Below are positions 6,788 through 13,657 of a stretch of 40,604 nucleotides of DNA, in pieces (the first letter of the stretch is position 1; every line of letters starts with the position of its first letter). A model generated the notes under the pieces. The model was not told the DNA's origin. It saw only the letters and a program-made list of their open reading frames with translations, and made no database searches. Both the position numbers and the translations under genes were made by a program. The DNA comes from Flavobacterium daejeonense DSM 17708 (GTDB lineage Bacteria; Bacteroidota; Bacteroidia; Flavobacteriales; Flavobacteriaceae): assembly GCF_000425425.1 (NCBI RefSeq), contig NZ_AUDK01000033.1:1-40604 (forward strand), written 5' to 3'.

Positions 6788-7273
6788 ATGAAAAATAAAA
6801 AATTTGAAGATTTAGAAAAAGGAAATAAAAACTTAGGAGGAGGAGTTTCAACGTTATTTAATCCACAGGTTAAAAAACCGAAAGAAGAAAAAATAAGTAA
6901 TGATAAAAAAACCTTTAGCCTTACTTTTCCTCTTGATAAATATGTATATATTACATCTTTAATCAGTAAAAAAACAAGTGAAGGTATATATAATTACAAT
7001 TTAAAAGATGCTTTTGCAGAGGGCTTAGAATTGCTTAAAAAAGCCAATCCTTTAGTTACTAGTGAGAAATCATTAGAAAGACGATATTATAGGGGAGGAG
7101 GACAAAAAGAAAAAATTGAAAGTTATAATACTTCTAGTATTCTTTTGGTTTCAGATATAAATTGGATCGATAACTTTATTGCAGAAAGAAGAAAAAAAAA
7201 TCAGTTTTTTTCTAAAACAGATTTTATTATAGAACTCGTTGATATTTTAGAAGCATCTTATAAGAAAAAATAA
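6788..7273 (+). CDS. Probable ParA partner (centromere-binding candidate)
   Basis: A 161-residue basic protein not clearly similar to any family I can name. It begins 1 bp after parA, the usual place for the ParB-type or small centromere-binding partner. The N-terminal ~40 residues are Lys/Gly-rich and likely disordered, which in many partners is the region that stimulates ParA. The rest alternates strands and helices (KTFSLTFPLDKYVYI; then helices to the KKK end) and may form a ribbon-helix-helix-like or winged fold. The role is inferred from position only. Confidence 0.6.
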   Translation: MKNKKFEDLEKGNKNLGGGVSTLFNPQVKKPKEEKISNDKKTFSLTFPLDKYVYITSLISKKTSEGIYNYNLKDAFAEGLELLKKANPLVTSEKSLERRYYRGGGQKEKIESYNTSSILLVSDINWIDNFIAERRKKNQFFSKTDFIIELVDILEASYKKK

Positions 7274-7283
7274 TTTTTGAATT

Positions 7284-8378
7284 ATGGAAAATAAAGAAGA
7301 TAAACCAATTGAAAAAAGACATTATCAAGGAAAAAAGAATAGTGATATTGTGAATTTTCCAGTTGATTTGAGAAGAAATTTTTTATCTCCACAAGTAAAT
7401 AAAGAAATTTTAGACGCTCCTGTTAGTGCTACAAGAATTATTATTAAAATTTTAAATGACATCAGCCACGACCAGTTTAGGGGGAGCAATAAGTTGCAGA
7501 ATAAACAGTATTCTCTTTTTGAAAGTGATTTCAAAACTGAAAATAATACTTTTGCAAGATTTACATTTAAAATTACTGATATTGCCGAAAGAGGGGATTA
7601 TTTGAATGTTAAAAAAGGATTGGAATTCCTTGAAAATTATAAAAAAGGTTGGCACGAATCAGTTAATGAAAAAGGAAAAAAAATAAAATCTTTAGGAGGA
7701 TTTATTACTAATTCTAATATTTCTGATGGAAAGATTTCATTTTTAATGTCAAGCTTTTTCTTAGAACAAGTAATTTCATTAGAAAGATATAATCCAGCTT
7801 ATACTGAAATAGCGTGGAAATTTACCAAGAGTAAACAAATACTATTTTATTTGTGGCTATTGGAAGTACCCGATAAAGGAACAAGGGTTAATTTTATAAC
7901 TTTTCAAGAAGCTTATGGATATAATTACTTAGATGCAAATACATACGCTAAAAATGTCTTAAAATCGCTTAAAGTGGTTTTAGATAAATATTCTAATAGG
8001 TCGTTTAACTATTCTGTTAAAGGCGATTTGATAAATATTATTCCGTTTTATACTAAAGATACTGAACTTAAAATAAGTTCAGAAACTAATAAAAAACAAG
8101 AAATTGTACAAAAGTTAAATTACTGGAAACAACGGCATAATCTTAGTAAATACAATATTGACATTCTTAAATCATTGATTAATATTGATTATTCTAATTT
8201 TAAACTATTCCAAAAAGCATATTCTAATATTTTAAAAACTTATAGAGCGCAAAAAATTCCAATAGTTGAGCTACAAGAAAATGAGTTTATTAAAAAATTT
8301 CAAGAAGAAATTATTGAAACTTATAAAAATTCAGCGTGGGGAAGCGTGAGTAAGAATGGTTATCCTACTATTGAATAA
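7284..8378 (+). CDS. Rep_3-like replication initiation protein
   Basis: A 364-residue protein with the layout of iteron-binding initiators of the Rep_3/RepB superfamily, which carry two winged-helix domains. The first is about residues 50-190 (including SATRIIIKILNDI and the segment around TFKITDIAE), the second about 195-270 (WKFTKSKQILFYLWLL, a Y-LDANTYAKNVLKSLK helix, FNYSVKGDLINIIPF), followed by a helical tail. It lies 10 bp after the ParA partner, and directly after its stop come eleven copies of an 18-bp iteron, which it should bind to open the origin. Family call rests on layout and context more than on sharp motifs. Confidence 0.8.
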   Translation: MENKEDKPIEKRHYQGKKNSDIVNFPVDLRRNFLSPQVNKEILDAPVSATRIIIKILNDISHDQFRGSNKLQNKQYSLFESDFKTENNTFARFTFKITDIAERGDYLNVKKGLEFLENYKKGWHESVNEKGKKIKSLGGFITNSNISDGKISFLMSSFFLEQVISLERYNPAYTEIAWKFTKSKQILFYLWLLEVPDKGTRVNFITFQEAYGYNYLDANTYAKNVLKSLKVVLDKYSNRSFNYSVKGDLINIIPFYTKDTELKISSETNKKQEIVQKLNYWKQRHNLSKYNIDILKSLINIDYSNFKLFQKAYSNILKTYRAQKIPIVELQENEFIKKFQEEIIETYKNSAWGSVSKNGYPTIE

Positions 8379-8380
8379 CA

Positions 8381-8726
8381 GCAATTTTACACTACCTTGA
8401 ACTATTTTACACTACCTTGAATTGCAATTTTACACTACCCTAATTGCAATTTTACACTACCTTGAAATAGTTAAAATGTAGCACTTATTTAATAATTTAC
8501 ACCTTTAAATAGCAATTTTACACTACCCTAGATTTATTTTAAGCCATTGTTTTACAGTAATTTATATAAATCAGGGTGTTTTTTTATTGCTTTTTTTGCG
8601 CAATTTTACACTACCTTGTGCAATTTTACACTACCCTGCGCAATTTTACACTACCCTGAATTGCAATTTTACACTACCTTAATTGCAATTTTACACTACC
8701 TTATACCCACGATTTTACACTACCTT
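8381..8726 (+). repeat. Iteron array (11 copies), probable oriV
   Basis: Direct copies of GCAATTTTACACTACCYT start at or near 8381, 8403 (5-prime degenerate), 8424, 8446, 8512, 8600, 8620, 8640, 8663, 8685 and 8710 (degenerate). Spacing is 20-23 bp within clusters, with gaps at 8464-8511 and 8530-8599. The array follows the initiator gene and is followed by very AT-rich DNA, the standard design of an iteron-controlled origin. Confidence 0.9.
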
Positions 8727-8969
8727 AATATTTTTACTTTTGTAACCTTAAAACGCTGTAAAATAAGTGTTTATATTGTTTTTTTAAGGGAGTTTTAAAA
8801 CTAAGTATTTAAAACTTTTAAAAACTTTATATAAAAGAAAAAGATAAGGAACGCTAAATTTTTTAAAAAAAAAATTTGGTCGCTATTTTTACAATAGAAA
8901 TCTATAAATGAAAACCAAATAAGAACAAATATAAGCGAATAGAGGAATTATTTAATAAAAAATAACTAC
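8727..8969. other. AT-rich non-coding stretch after the iterons
   Basis: About 240 bp of strongly AT-rich sequence with A- and T-runs, including AAATTTTTT followed by a long A-run and AAATTT near 8858-8878. No convincing gene. It is the natural place for the origin's DNA-unwinding element. Confidence 0.45.
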
Positions 8970-9008
8970 AAGTACTTATTTTAAAAAAAATGGCTAAAAT
9001 AGGTACTT
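8970..9008. repeat. Inverted repeat
   Basis: AAGTACTTATTTTA (8970-8983) and TAAAATAGGTACTT (8995-9008) pair at 13 of 14 positions around an 11-nt loop. It lies between oriV and the small RNA region; possible operator or origin hairpin. Confidence 0.6.
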
Positions 9009-9040
9009 CTATGTTTTTTAGCTTTGCTAAAAAAAAGGAT

Positions 9041-9073
9041 AGGTTTTTTTTAGAATTTCGATATTTCCCGAAG
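9041..9073 (-). repeat. Inverted copy of the left arm of repeat A
   Basis: Read on the minus strand this is CTTCGGGAAATATCGAAATT followed by CTAAAAAAAACCT, matching the left arm of repeat A copy 3 (31765 onward) with one change. It lies ~200 bp left of repeat A copy 2, so the two arms face each other around the small RNA. Confidence 0.75.
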
Positions 9074-9099
9074 ACAACCTATTTTAAAAAAAAGTTGCG

Positions 9100-9210
9100 C
9101 AAAAAAAAAGTCACTTTTTTAGTGACTTTTTATATACTTCGGTATAATATCTCGGGTTCGGCTCTTCTCAAGGTCGTCCTCACGTTGCCTCTTTGTCTTT
9201 CCTACCCGAC
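9100..9210 (-). ncRNA. Candidate small structured RNA with own promoter and terminator
   Basis: The segment 9150-9212 is well over 50% G+C in a window near 30%. On the minus strand a TATATTTG box (9222 to 9215) precedes it, and it ends in a strong terminator (GTCACT/AGTGAC followed by nine U). The GC-rich body is closed by TCGGGT/ACCCGA, and a small stem TATAC-CGAA-GTATA precedes the terminator. No open frame of note. It could be a copy-number or transfer regulator; I cannot match it to a known RNA family by eye. Confidence 0.55.
9101..9132 (-). terminator. Terminator of the small RNA
   Basis: AAAAGTCACT / AGTGACTTTT stem with a TTTTT loop. A run of nine A on the plus strand gives the U-tract for minus-strand transcripts; plus-strand transcripts would meet TTTTTAT, so it may work both ways. 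Confidence 0.8.
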
Positions 9211-9222
9211 AGAGCAAATATA
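9211..9222 (-). promoter_or_regulatory. Probable -7 box of the small RNA
   Basis: On the minus strand TATATTTG (9222 to 9215) fits TAnnTTTG. No clear TTG lies 20-23 nt upstream, so the -33 box is weak. Confidence 0.45.
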
Positions 9223-9268
9223 TAAAAAAATAATCATATTTGATTAAAAAGAAATTAATTTTTACATC

Positions 9269-9624
9269 ACTTCGGGCAAAATCCTGATTCTAAAAAAAAA
9301 CCTAACAGTCCAATGCTCCAGTACCAACTAAAAAATAGATCAGTTGAAAAAACTGTACTATTTTTTAGTCCGTATTCCATCCAAAAACCGCCTTAAAAAA
9401 TTCCTTTTTCGATATTTTGAATAAGTTTTGAAAAAAAACACATTCAAAATCCCTGCCCTCCTTCTCCCATTTTTCAAGGCTTTACAAGGGTTTTTATTGC
9501 TTGGTTAATCTTGGCCAAGTGTAGCCAATTAACCAGGAATAAAAACAAGGAAATTTTTCAGCTGCAGATCTGCCCGGCTACATAAATTTCGCAGGGCAGA
9601 ACTGTTGCCGAAAAATGGATATTT
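9269..9624 (+). repeat. Module-boundary repeat A, copy 2
   Basis: Carries the left arm CTTCGGGCAAAATC...CTAACAGTCCAATGCTCCAG and the full ~300-bp core from 9322. The core is virtually identical to copies 1 and 3; the third hairpin reads CTGCCC-ggctacataaatttcgca-GGGCAG, as in copy 3. It separates the replication module from the transfer module. Confidence 0.9.
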
Positions 9625-9713
9625 TTAGTTATACTGGAGAAAAAAAGGAGCTGATTATATATATTCTCATTTTAAGAAGAAAACTTTTTTAACTTCGTGC
9701 AATATCGAAATTC

Positions 9714-9890
9714 TTAAAAAAACCTTTTTCTAGTATTGCTTTTTTTTTGAACAAAAATAATTCTATTTAAGAAGTATCCCCACGCAAAAAAAGCAATGAT
9801 AATTCCAGTTAATGTTTTTGTTCCCATAGCTGAACTGATGCTAATTACTGAGATAATGTTTACAATGAAGAATAAAAATAGATTTTTCAT
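9714..9890 (-). CDS. Tiny two-helix membrane protein (paralogue of 4194-4361)
   Basis: A minus-strand frame of 58 residues starting at 9890. Two hydrophobic helices (residues ~3-20 and ~27-46) are joined by ISSAMGTKTLTG, and the C-terminus is basic (QKKSNTRKRFF). It aligns along its whole length with the 55-residue product of 4194-4361, and the protein match extends through many synonymous and conservative changes, so it is a true diverged paralogue. It lies just beyond repeat A copy 2, as its relative lies just beyond copy 1. Function unknown; size and topology recall small toxins, holin-like or entry-exclusion proteins, which is speculation. Confidence 0.7.
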   Translation of the reverse strand: MKNLFLFFIVNIISVISISSAMGTKTLTGIIIAFFAWGYFLNRIIFVQKKSNTRKRFF

Positions 9891-9918
9891 TAGACTTTTG
9901 TTTAAATTGTTATAATGT

Positions 9919-9954
9919 TATATAGTTATTATGTAATATTGTTACATTATATAA
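9919..9954. repeat. Inverted repeat rich in TTATA/ATGTAA
   Basis: TTATATA...ATGTAA-tattg-TTACATTATATAA. Related GTTATAATGTTATA motifs recur at 10451-10495 and 10530-10560, so this is probably a member of the same set of binding sites. Confidence 0.45.
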
Positions 9955-10045
9955 ACTAGTTTAACTCTTTTATTACTAAAGTCTTACAAATTTTTTTTAA
10001 AGAAATTTGTGAGATTTTTTGTTATTATAAAGATAATGTATATAT

Positions 10046-10071
10046 TTGATTAATCAAAATTGATTAATCAA
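10046..10071. promoter_or_regulatory. Tandem palindromic operators
   Basis: Two copies of the perfect palindrome TTGATTAATCAA at 10046-10057 and 10060-10071 (centres 14 bp apart), plus a degenerate third (TGATTAATTGATT, from 10075). They end just before the start of the 78-residue gene, ideal for autoregulation by its product. Confidence 0.65.
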
Positions 10072-10093
10072 ATATGATTAATTGATTTTAATT

Positions 10094-10330
10094 ATGGATA
10101 AAAAAGCTACAAAACAAAGCATTGAAGCAAGCGAAGAAGAATTACTCTTCATAAAGAAAAATATGCCTAAAGGCATGGTTAAAATGGTAATGATTAGAAC
10201 TGGCAAAACAAGAAGCCAAGTTTTATATCAATTAATACAAATGCCAAATAATCAAGACTTAGACATAATTACAGCTTTTAGAGAAATATTATTTGCTATA
10301 ACTCAATTGCGATTTGAATCCAAAGAATAA
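10094..10330 (+). CDS. Small probable DNA-binding regulator
   Basis: A 78-residue protein. The ATG at 10094 is chosen over an in-frame TTG at 10082 that would lie in the operator region. Residues ~28-65 (MVKMVMIRTGKTRSQVLYQL and the following helix ending AFREIL) look like a compact helix-turn-helix in which the KTRSQVLYQL helix would contact DNA. It has tandem palindromic operators upstream and a strong terminator downstream, so it is a self-contained autoregulated unit between oriV and the mobilization genes. A role in copy or transfer control is inferred. Confidence 0.6.
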   Translation: MDKKATKQSIEASEEELLFIKKNMPKGMVKMVMIRTGKTRSQVLYQLIQMPNNQDLDIITAFREILFAITQLRFESKE

Positions 10331-10351
10331 GGTCTTTGACATATTGGAAAA

Positions 10352-10396
10352 TTTTTATAAAAGCAGAGTGTTTCTAGCATTCTGCTTTTATAAAAA
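10352..10396. terminator. Strong bidirectional terminator
   Basis: TTTTTATAAAAGCAGA pairs with TCTGCTTTTATAAAAA with only a G/T mismatch near the loop side. T-tracts are available on both strands. Confidence 0.8.
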
Positions 10397-10417
10397 TATA
10401 ACTTCGATTAATAAAAC

Positions 10418-10559
10418 TAGGGTAGTGTAAAATTGCAACTTCAACCCTTTGTTATAATGTTATACTGTTACATTGTTATAATGTTATAATGTTATCTAGG
10501 GTAGTGTAAAATTGCAACTTCAACCCTTTGTTATAATGTTATACTGTTACATTGTTATA
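10418..10559 (-). repeat. Two inverted iterons within a tandem 62-bp duplication
   Basis: AGGGTAGTGTAAAATTGC, the exact complement of the oriV iteron, occurs at 10419-10436 and 10498-10515. Each is followed by AACTTCAACCCTTTG and GTTATAATGTTATACTGTTA, making a direct repeat of about 62 bp (10418-10480, 10497-10559). The initiator should therefore also bind here, 1.7 kb from oriV and just upstream of the transfer genes. Confidence 0.85.
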
Positions 10560-10647
10560 TATCTTTTTTTACAAATTAAGCACACTTATTACATCGTAAT
10601 ATCTATTCCATATCAATCTAATATATTTGTTATTTATTTAATTTTTC

Positions 10648-10673
10648 AACCTTTATTTCAAGTAATAAAGGTT
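10648..10673. repeat. Hairpin upstream of the mob promoter
   Basis: Perfect 10-bp stem AACCTTTATT / AATAAAGGTT with a 6-nt loop, followed by ATTGTTCTTTT. It could act as a terminator or as part of oriT. Confidence 0.5.
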
Positions 10674-10674
10674 A

Positions 10675-10708
10675 TTGTTCTTTTATGAAAATTACTTTTA
10701 TATTTTTG
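10675..10708 (+). promoter_or_regulatory. Promoter of the mob/tra operon
   Basis: TTG at 10675-10677, 23-nt spacer, TATTTTTG at 10701-10708. A transcript from here would include the palindrome at 10713-10748 in its leader and run into mobA. Confidence 0.5.
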
Positions 10709-10712
10709 TAAA

Positions 10713-10748
10713 GCAAGATGTGTTTTTGTGTACACAAAAACTTCTTGC
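10713..10748. other. Candidate oriT inverted repeat
   Basis: GTTTTTGTGTACACAAAAAC (10722-10741) is a perfect 20-bp palindrome, flanked by GCAAG (10713) and CTTGC (10744), giving a long stem. It lies 47-82 bp upstream of mobA, the usual place of the relaxase recognition hairpin. The nick position cannot be read from sequence alone. Confidence 0.5.
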
Positions 10749-10794
10749 CAATTAGAAATTGGAATATAATTTTCGGAACTCAAATTATAAAAAA

Positions 10795-11193
10795 ATGAAA
10801 AAAAAAGTTGGAAGACCTGAACTGGAAGAAGAAGATAAAGCAACCGAAATAATAAAATTTAGATGCTCAAAGTCTGAAAAAGATATTTTGAAAAAAAATG
10901 CTAAGTCTTATAATTTATCCCTTTCACAATATTTAATAAAAAAAGGATTAGATGAAAAAATAATATCTAATAGGATCGAATTAATATCATCATTAGATGC
11001 TCTTAATTTGGAAATTCATAAAGGAGGAAATAATATTAATCAATTAGCTAAACACGCCAATAGGATAAAAAATGTTGGAGGTTTAGACCAAAGCCTTTTT
11101 TTAAATTTCTCTTTTTTGCTTAGTGATTATGTGAAAAAAGTTGAATCAATAAAATCAATTATTAATTCGATTTATCGAGAATTAAGTAAATAA
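10795..11193 (+). CDS. mobA: MobA-like relaxosome accessory protein
   Basis: A 132-residue basic protein; ATG at 10795 chosen over an upstream TTG at 10759. The N-terminal part (IIKFRCSKSEKDILKKNAKS, NLSLSQYLIKKGL) is a ribbon-helix-helix DNA-binding domain as in MobA/MobC mobilization proteins. The central LNLEIHKGGNNINQLAKHAN is the strongly conserved core of the family. Such proteins bind oriT and help the relaxase nick it. The gene overlaps the relaxase gene by 1 nt (TAATG), so the two are translationally coupled, and it lies just downstream of the candidate oriT. Confidence 0.88.
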   Translation: MKKKVGRPELEEEDKATEIIKFRCSKSEKDILKKNAKSYNLSLSQYLIKKGLDEKIISNRIELISSLDALNLEIHKGGNNINQLAKHANRIKNVGGLDQSLFLNFSFLLSDYVKKVESIKSIINSIYRELSK

Positions 11194-12590
11194 TGGTAGC
11201 AAAAATTTTAAGTTCAGGGGGTTCTTTTAGTAGTGTTCAGTATAATTCAAACAAGGTAGATAAAGGAAAAGGAGAATTAATGTTAGTTAAAAATCTTTCT
11301 CAAATGGGAAACATTAATAACATAAGTTCAGAATCAATTAAGAATTATTTAAAGGCTGTATCAAATACAAATAAAAGGGTTAAAAAACCTCAATTTCATT
11401 GTGCTATAAGTTGTAAAGGTAAAGAATTTGATAAAAAGGAACTCACTGTTATAGCTGAAAAATATATGGATAAGATGGGATATTCTGAACAACCTTATTT
11501 AGTTATTTTTCATAATGATACTGCTAATAATCATGTTCATATAGTTTCTACAAGAATTGGTAAGGATGGTAAAAAGATTAATGATTCTAACGAACGTTAT
11601 CGTTCTAAAACTGCTATTAAAGAAATTTTAGAAAAAGATTATAACATTAAAAATGACAATAATCTTAAAGAGTTATTCGATTATAAATATTCATCTGTTA
11701 ATCAATTAAAGCTGTTATTAAATAATAATGGTTACACTTTATCTGATGATAATAATCTACTTAAGATATATAAGAATGGGGATTTTCAAAAAGAGATTGA
11801 ACACTCAAAAATTGAATTAGCTGATAATTTTTCAGAAAAAAGAAATGAACAAATTAGAGCATTGATTTATAAATATTCTAAAGAATATTCAAATAATGTA
11901 TTCCCAGTTTTTGAAAAATTAAAAGGTGATAGAGAGGGAAAAATTATTGCTTATGAATCTGATTTGACAAACTTTTTAAAAACTTCATTTGGTTTACAGT
12001 TTGTATTTCATTTTTCAGATGAAAAAAAACCTTTCGGTTATAGTCTTATTGATAATAAAAATAAGACTATACAAAAAGGTAGTGATGTTTTAAAATTGAA
12101 AGCTTTAATTGGAGAAGAGGTTATTAGTAAGACAAAAGGTAAAAATTACCAAAAAATTAACGAAGTAAATTCGTATAATATTAATAGTTTTGCAAACTTA
12201 AAAGTACTTTCAAATCTTTATCAAATACCCCCTGATAAGATTCTCCCTAATGAAAGGTCTTTATCCAAAAACGAAACCTCTTACTATAAGAGCTTACTTG
12301 ATGTTTTTTTTAAAAACAACAATTGGCTTGATATGTCAAAAATCAACATCTATCCAGTTGTTGAAAGTGGCAACTTGTATTTAGTTGATAAGCTAGGATT
12401 AAACGTTGTTCCTGCTAGTGAAGTTTTAGACCAAAGAAAAATAGATGAATTTTTTGAAAATAGAAAAATGAATTTAGAAAATGAAGAAGAAAATAAAAAT
12501 TCGGTTGTGTTTGGGTGGAGTTTGGCAAATGATGTAGATGATGAAAAAGTTCATGGAAATGAAAGAAATAAAAAAGGAAAAAAAAGATAG
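11193..12590 (+). CDS. mobB: MobB-type relaxase
   Basis: A 465-residue conjugative relaxase of the relaxase/mobilization nuclease family (MOBP-like group of Bacteroidota). It nicks oriT, stays linked to the 5-prime end and pilots the strand into the recipient. The catalytic N-terminal domain (~1-150) carries the histidine triad HNDTANNHVHIV (H107, H114, H116), a further His at 69, and a likely nucleophile Tyr17 (SSVQYNSNK). The C-terminal ~300 residues are helical and charged without a recognisable helicase or primase. Translationally coupled to mobA; the TraA-like gene follows 24 bp later. Confidence 0.9.
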   Translation: MVAKILSSGGSFSSVQYNSNKVDKGKGELMLVKNLSQMGNINNISSESIKNYLKAVSNTNKRVKKPQFHCAISCKGKEFDKKELTVIAEKYMDKMGYSEQPYLVIFHNDTANNHVHIVSTRIGKDGKKINDSNERYRSKTAIKEILEKDYNIKNDNNLKELFDYKYSSVNQLKLLLNNNGYTLSDDNNLLKIYKNGDFQKEIEHSKIELADNFSEKRNEQIRALIYKYSKEYSNNVFPVFEKLKGDREGKIIAYESDLTNFLKTSFGLQFVFHFSDEKKPFGYSLIDNKNKTIQKGSDVLKLKALIGEEVISKTKGKNYQKINEVNSYNINSFANLKVLSNLYQIPPDKILPNERSLSKNETSYYKSLLDVFFKNNNWLDMSKINIYPVVESGNLYLVDKLGLNVVPASEVLDQRKIDEFFENRKMNLENEEENKNSVVFGWSLANDVDDEKVHGNERNKKGKKR

Positions 12591-12614
12591 TATTAATTAA
12601 TAAAAAATATTCTT

Positions 12615-13244
12615 ATGATAATTGTTTTTGGTAATCAAAAAGGTGGAGCAGGAAAAAGTACTCTTGCTATTTTATACGCAAATTATTTAACGCTTGTAAA
12701 AAAACAAAAATGCATTGTGCTTGATATGGATTATCAAACTTCAATTTTTAACAGATATGAAGAAGATAAAATTTTAGATAATCCCGAATTATACGAAGTT
12801 TTAGAGTTGAATCTTGAAAAATTTCCTGAAACTATTCCTTTTTTAAAGGAGGAAAAAAACTTAAATATTATCATTGATTTACCAGGGAAATTAGATGATG
12901 AAAATTTGCTTCCGATCCTGCAAAATGCGGATGTTTTCATCATCCCTTTTTGTTATGATAAATTGACTTATCAAGCTACAACTATATTCAATTTAATATC
13001 TCAACAGATTAATCCTGATGCTAAAAAATTTTTTGTTCCCAATAGAATAAAGGGGAATGTTAAATATGAAACTTTAGATTCTGTTAATGATGATTTCAAA
13101 AAGAATGGTATCGTTACATCTGTTATTAACGATAGTGTTGGATTTCAAAGAATAACTACTAAAGAATTGCCAATCAATTTACTTAATATAGTTGAGCCAG
13201 TTTTCGAAACAATAATTAATAATATAGATAGATGGGAGGATTAA
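12615..13244 (+). CDS. traA: TraA-like ParA-family ATPase of the transfer region
   Basis: A 209-residue ParA/MinD-type ATPase with a deviant Walker A motif (QKGGAGKST, residues 8-16), a VLDMDYQTS switch segment and IIDLPGKLDD as Walker B. It is shorter than and distinct from the partition ATPase at 6034. In Bacteroidota conjugative elements a ParA-like TraA opens the tra operon, and this gene has that position, between the relaxase and small tra genes. Its exact role in transfer is not settled. Its 3-prime end overlaps the next gene by 13 bp. Confidence 0.82.
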   Translation: MIIVFGNQKGGAGKSTLAILYANYLTLVKKQKCIVLDMDYQTSIFNRYEEDKILDNPELYEVLELNLEKFPETIPFLKEEKNLNIIIDLPGKLDDENLLPILQNADVFIIPFCYDKLTYQATTIFNLISQQINPDAKKFFVPNRIKGNVKYETLDSVNDDFKKNGIVTSVINDSVGFQRITTKELPINLLNIVEPVFETIINNIDRWED

Positions 13245-13657
13245 AAGATTTAGCTGATAAAATAAAAGCACAGCAATCGGGAAAACAAATTTCTAATGTT
13301 GCTGATGAAAAAGTTGTTGTAGTTGAAAAAATTACTCCCATTGAAAATGAGAAAATTTTAAAAGAGAAACCCCAAAATGAAATAATAATTAAAAAATCAA
13401 AAACAGATGAAGATGTAAAAATAATTAAAAAAATAGATGCTTTAATTTTAAAGATTAAGCAGTCAAATAAGGAATCAAAATCGGTTGATAATATGATTCA
13501 CACACGAACGGAAGAAAAGGCATTTAAGAAGCTCAAAATATTAAATGCTCACGGTTTATCTACACAATCAATAGTTTCATTTTTGATTAGTGATTTTTTA
13601 GAAAAAGAGGAAGTAAAAATTTTAATTAAACAAATTTTAGAAAATGAGTTGGAGTAA
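13232..13657 (+). CDS. TraB-position protein (DUF3408-like candidate)
   Basis: A 141-residue basic soluble protein starting inside the end of traA. The N-terminal ~85 residues are low-complexity Lys/Glu/Val/Ile, probably disordered. The C-terminal ~55 residues (RTEEKAFKKLKILNAHGLST, then a hydrophobic helix and LEKEEVK) look like a small helical DNA- or protein-binding domain, as in the TraB/DUF3408 proteins found next to traA in related elements. Similarity is by position and shape, not strong motif. It overlaps the next gene by 14 bp. Confidence 0.55.
   Translation: MGGLKDLADKIKAQQSGKQISNVADEKVVVVEKITPIENEKILKEKPQNEIIIKKSKTDEDVKIIKKIDALILKIKQSNKESKSVDNMIHTRTEEKAFKKLKILNAHGLSTQSIVSFLISDFLEKEEVKILIKQILENELE

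Noticed and set aside
8381..8726. Possible CRISPR array
   Set aside because: Repeats are 18 bp with 2-5 bp between them and no unique spacers of constant length; they are iterons following a rep gene.
8547..8798. Open frame of ~83 codons across the iterons
   Set aside because: Its protein is mostly the translated iteron repeated (NFTLPCAILHY-like units), so it is a by-product of repeats in oriV.
8990..9247. Open frame of ~85 codons downstream of oriV
   Set aside because: It runs through an inverted repeat, a terminator and the GC-rich small RNA block, is Lys/Phe-rich, and has no sensible start signal.
12615..13244. Second partition system
   Set aside because: The ParA-like ATPase lies inside the tra operon in the traA place and lacks a centromere-binding partner; read as TraA.
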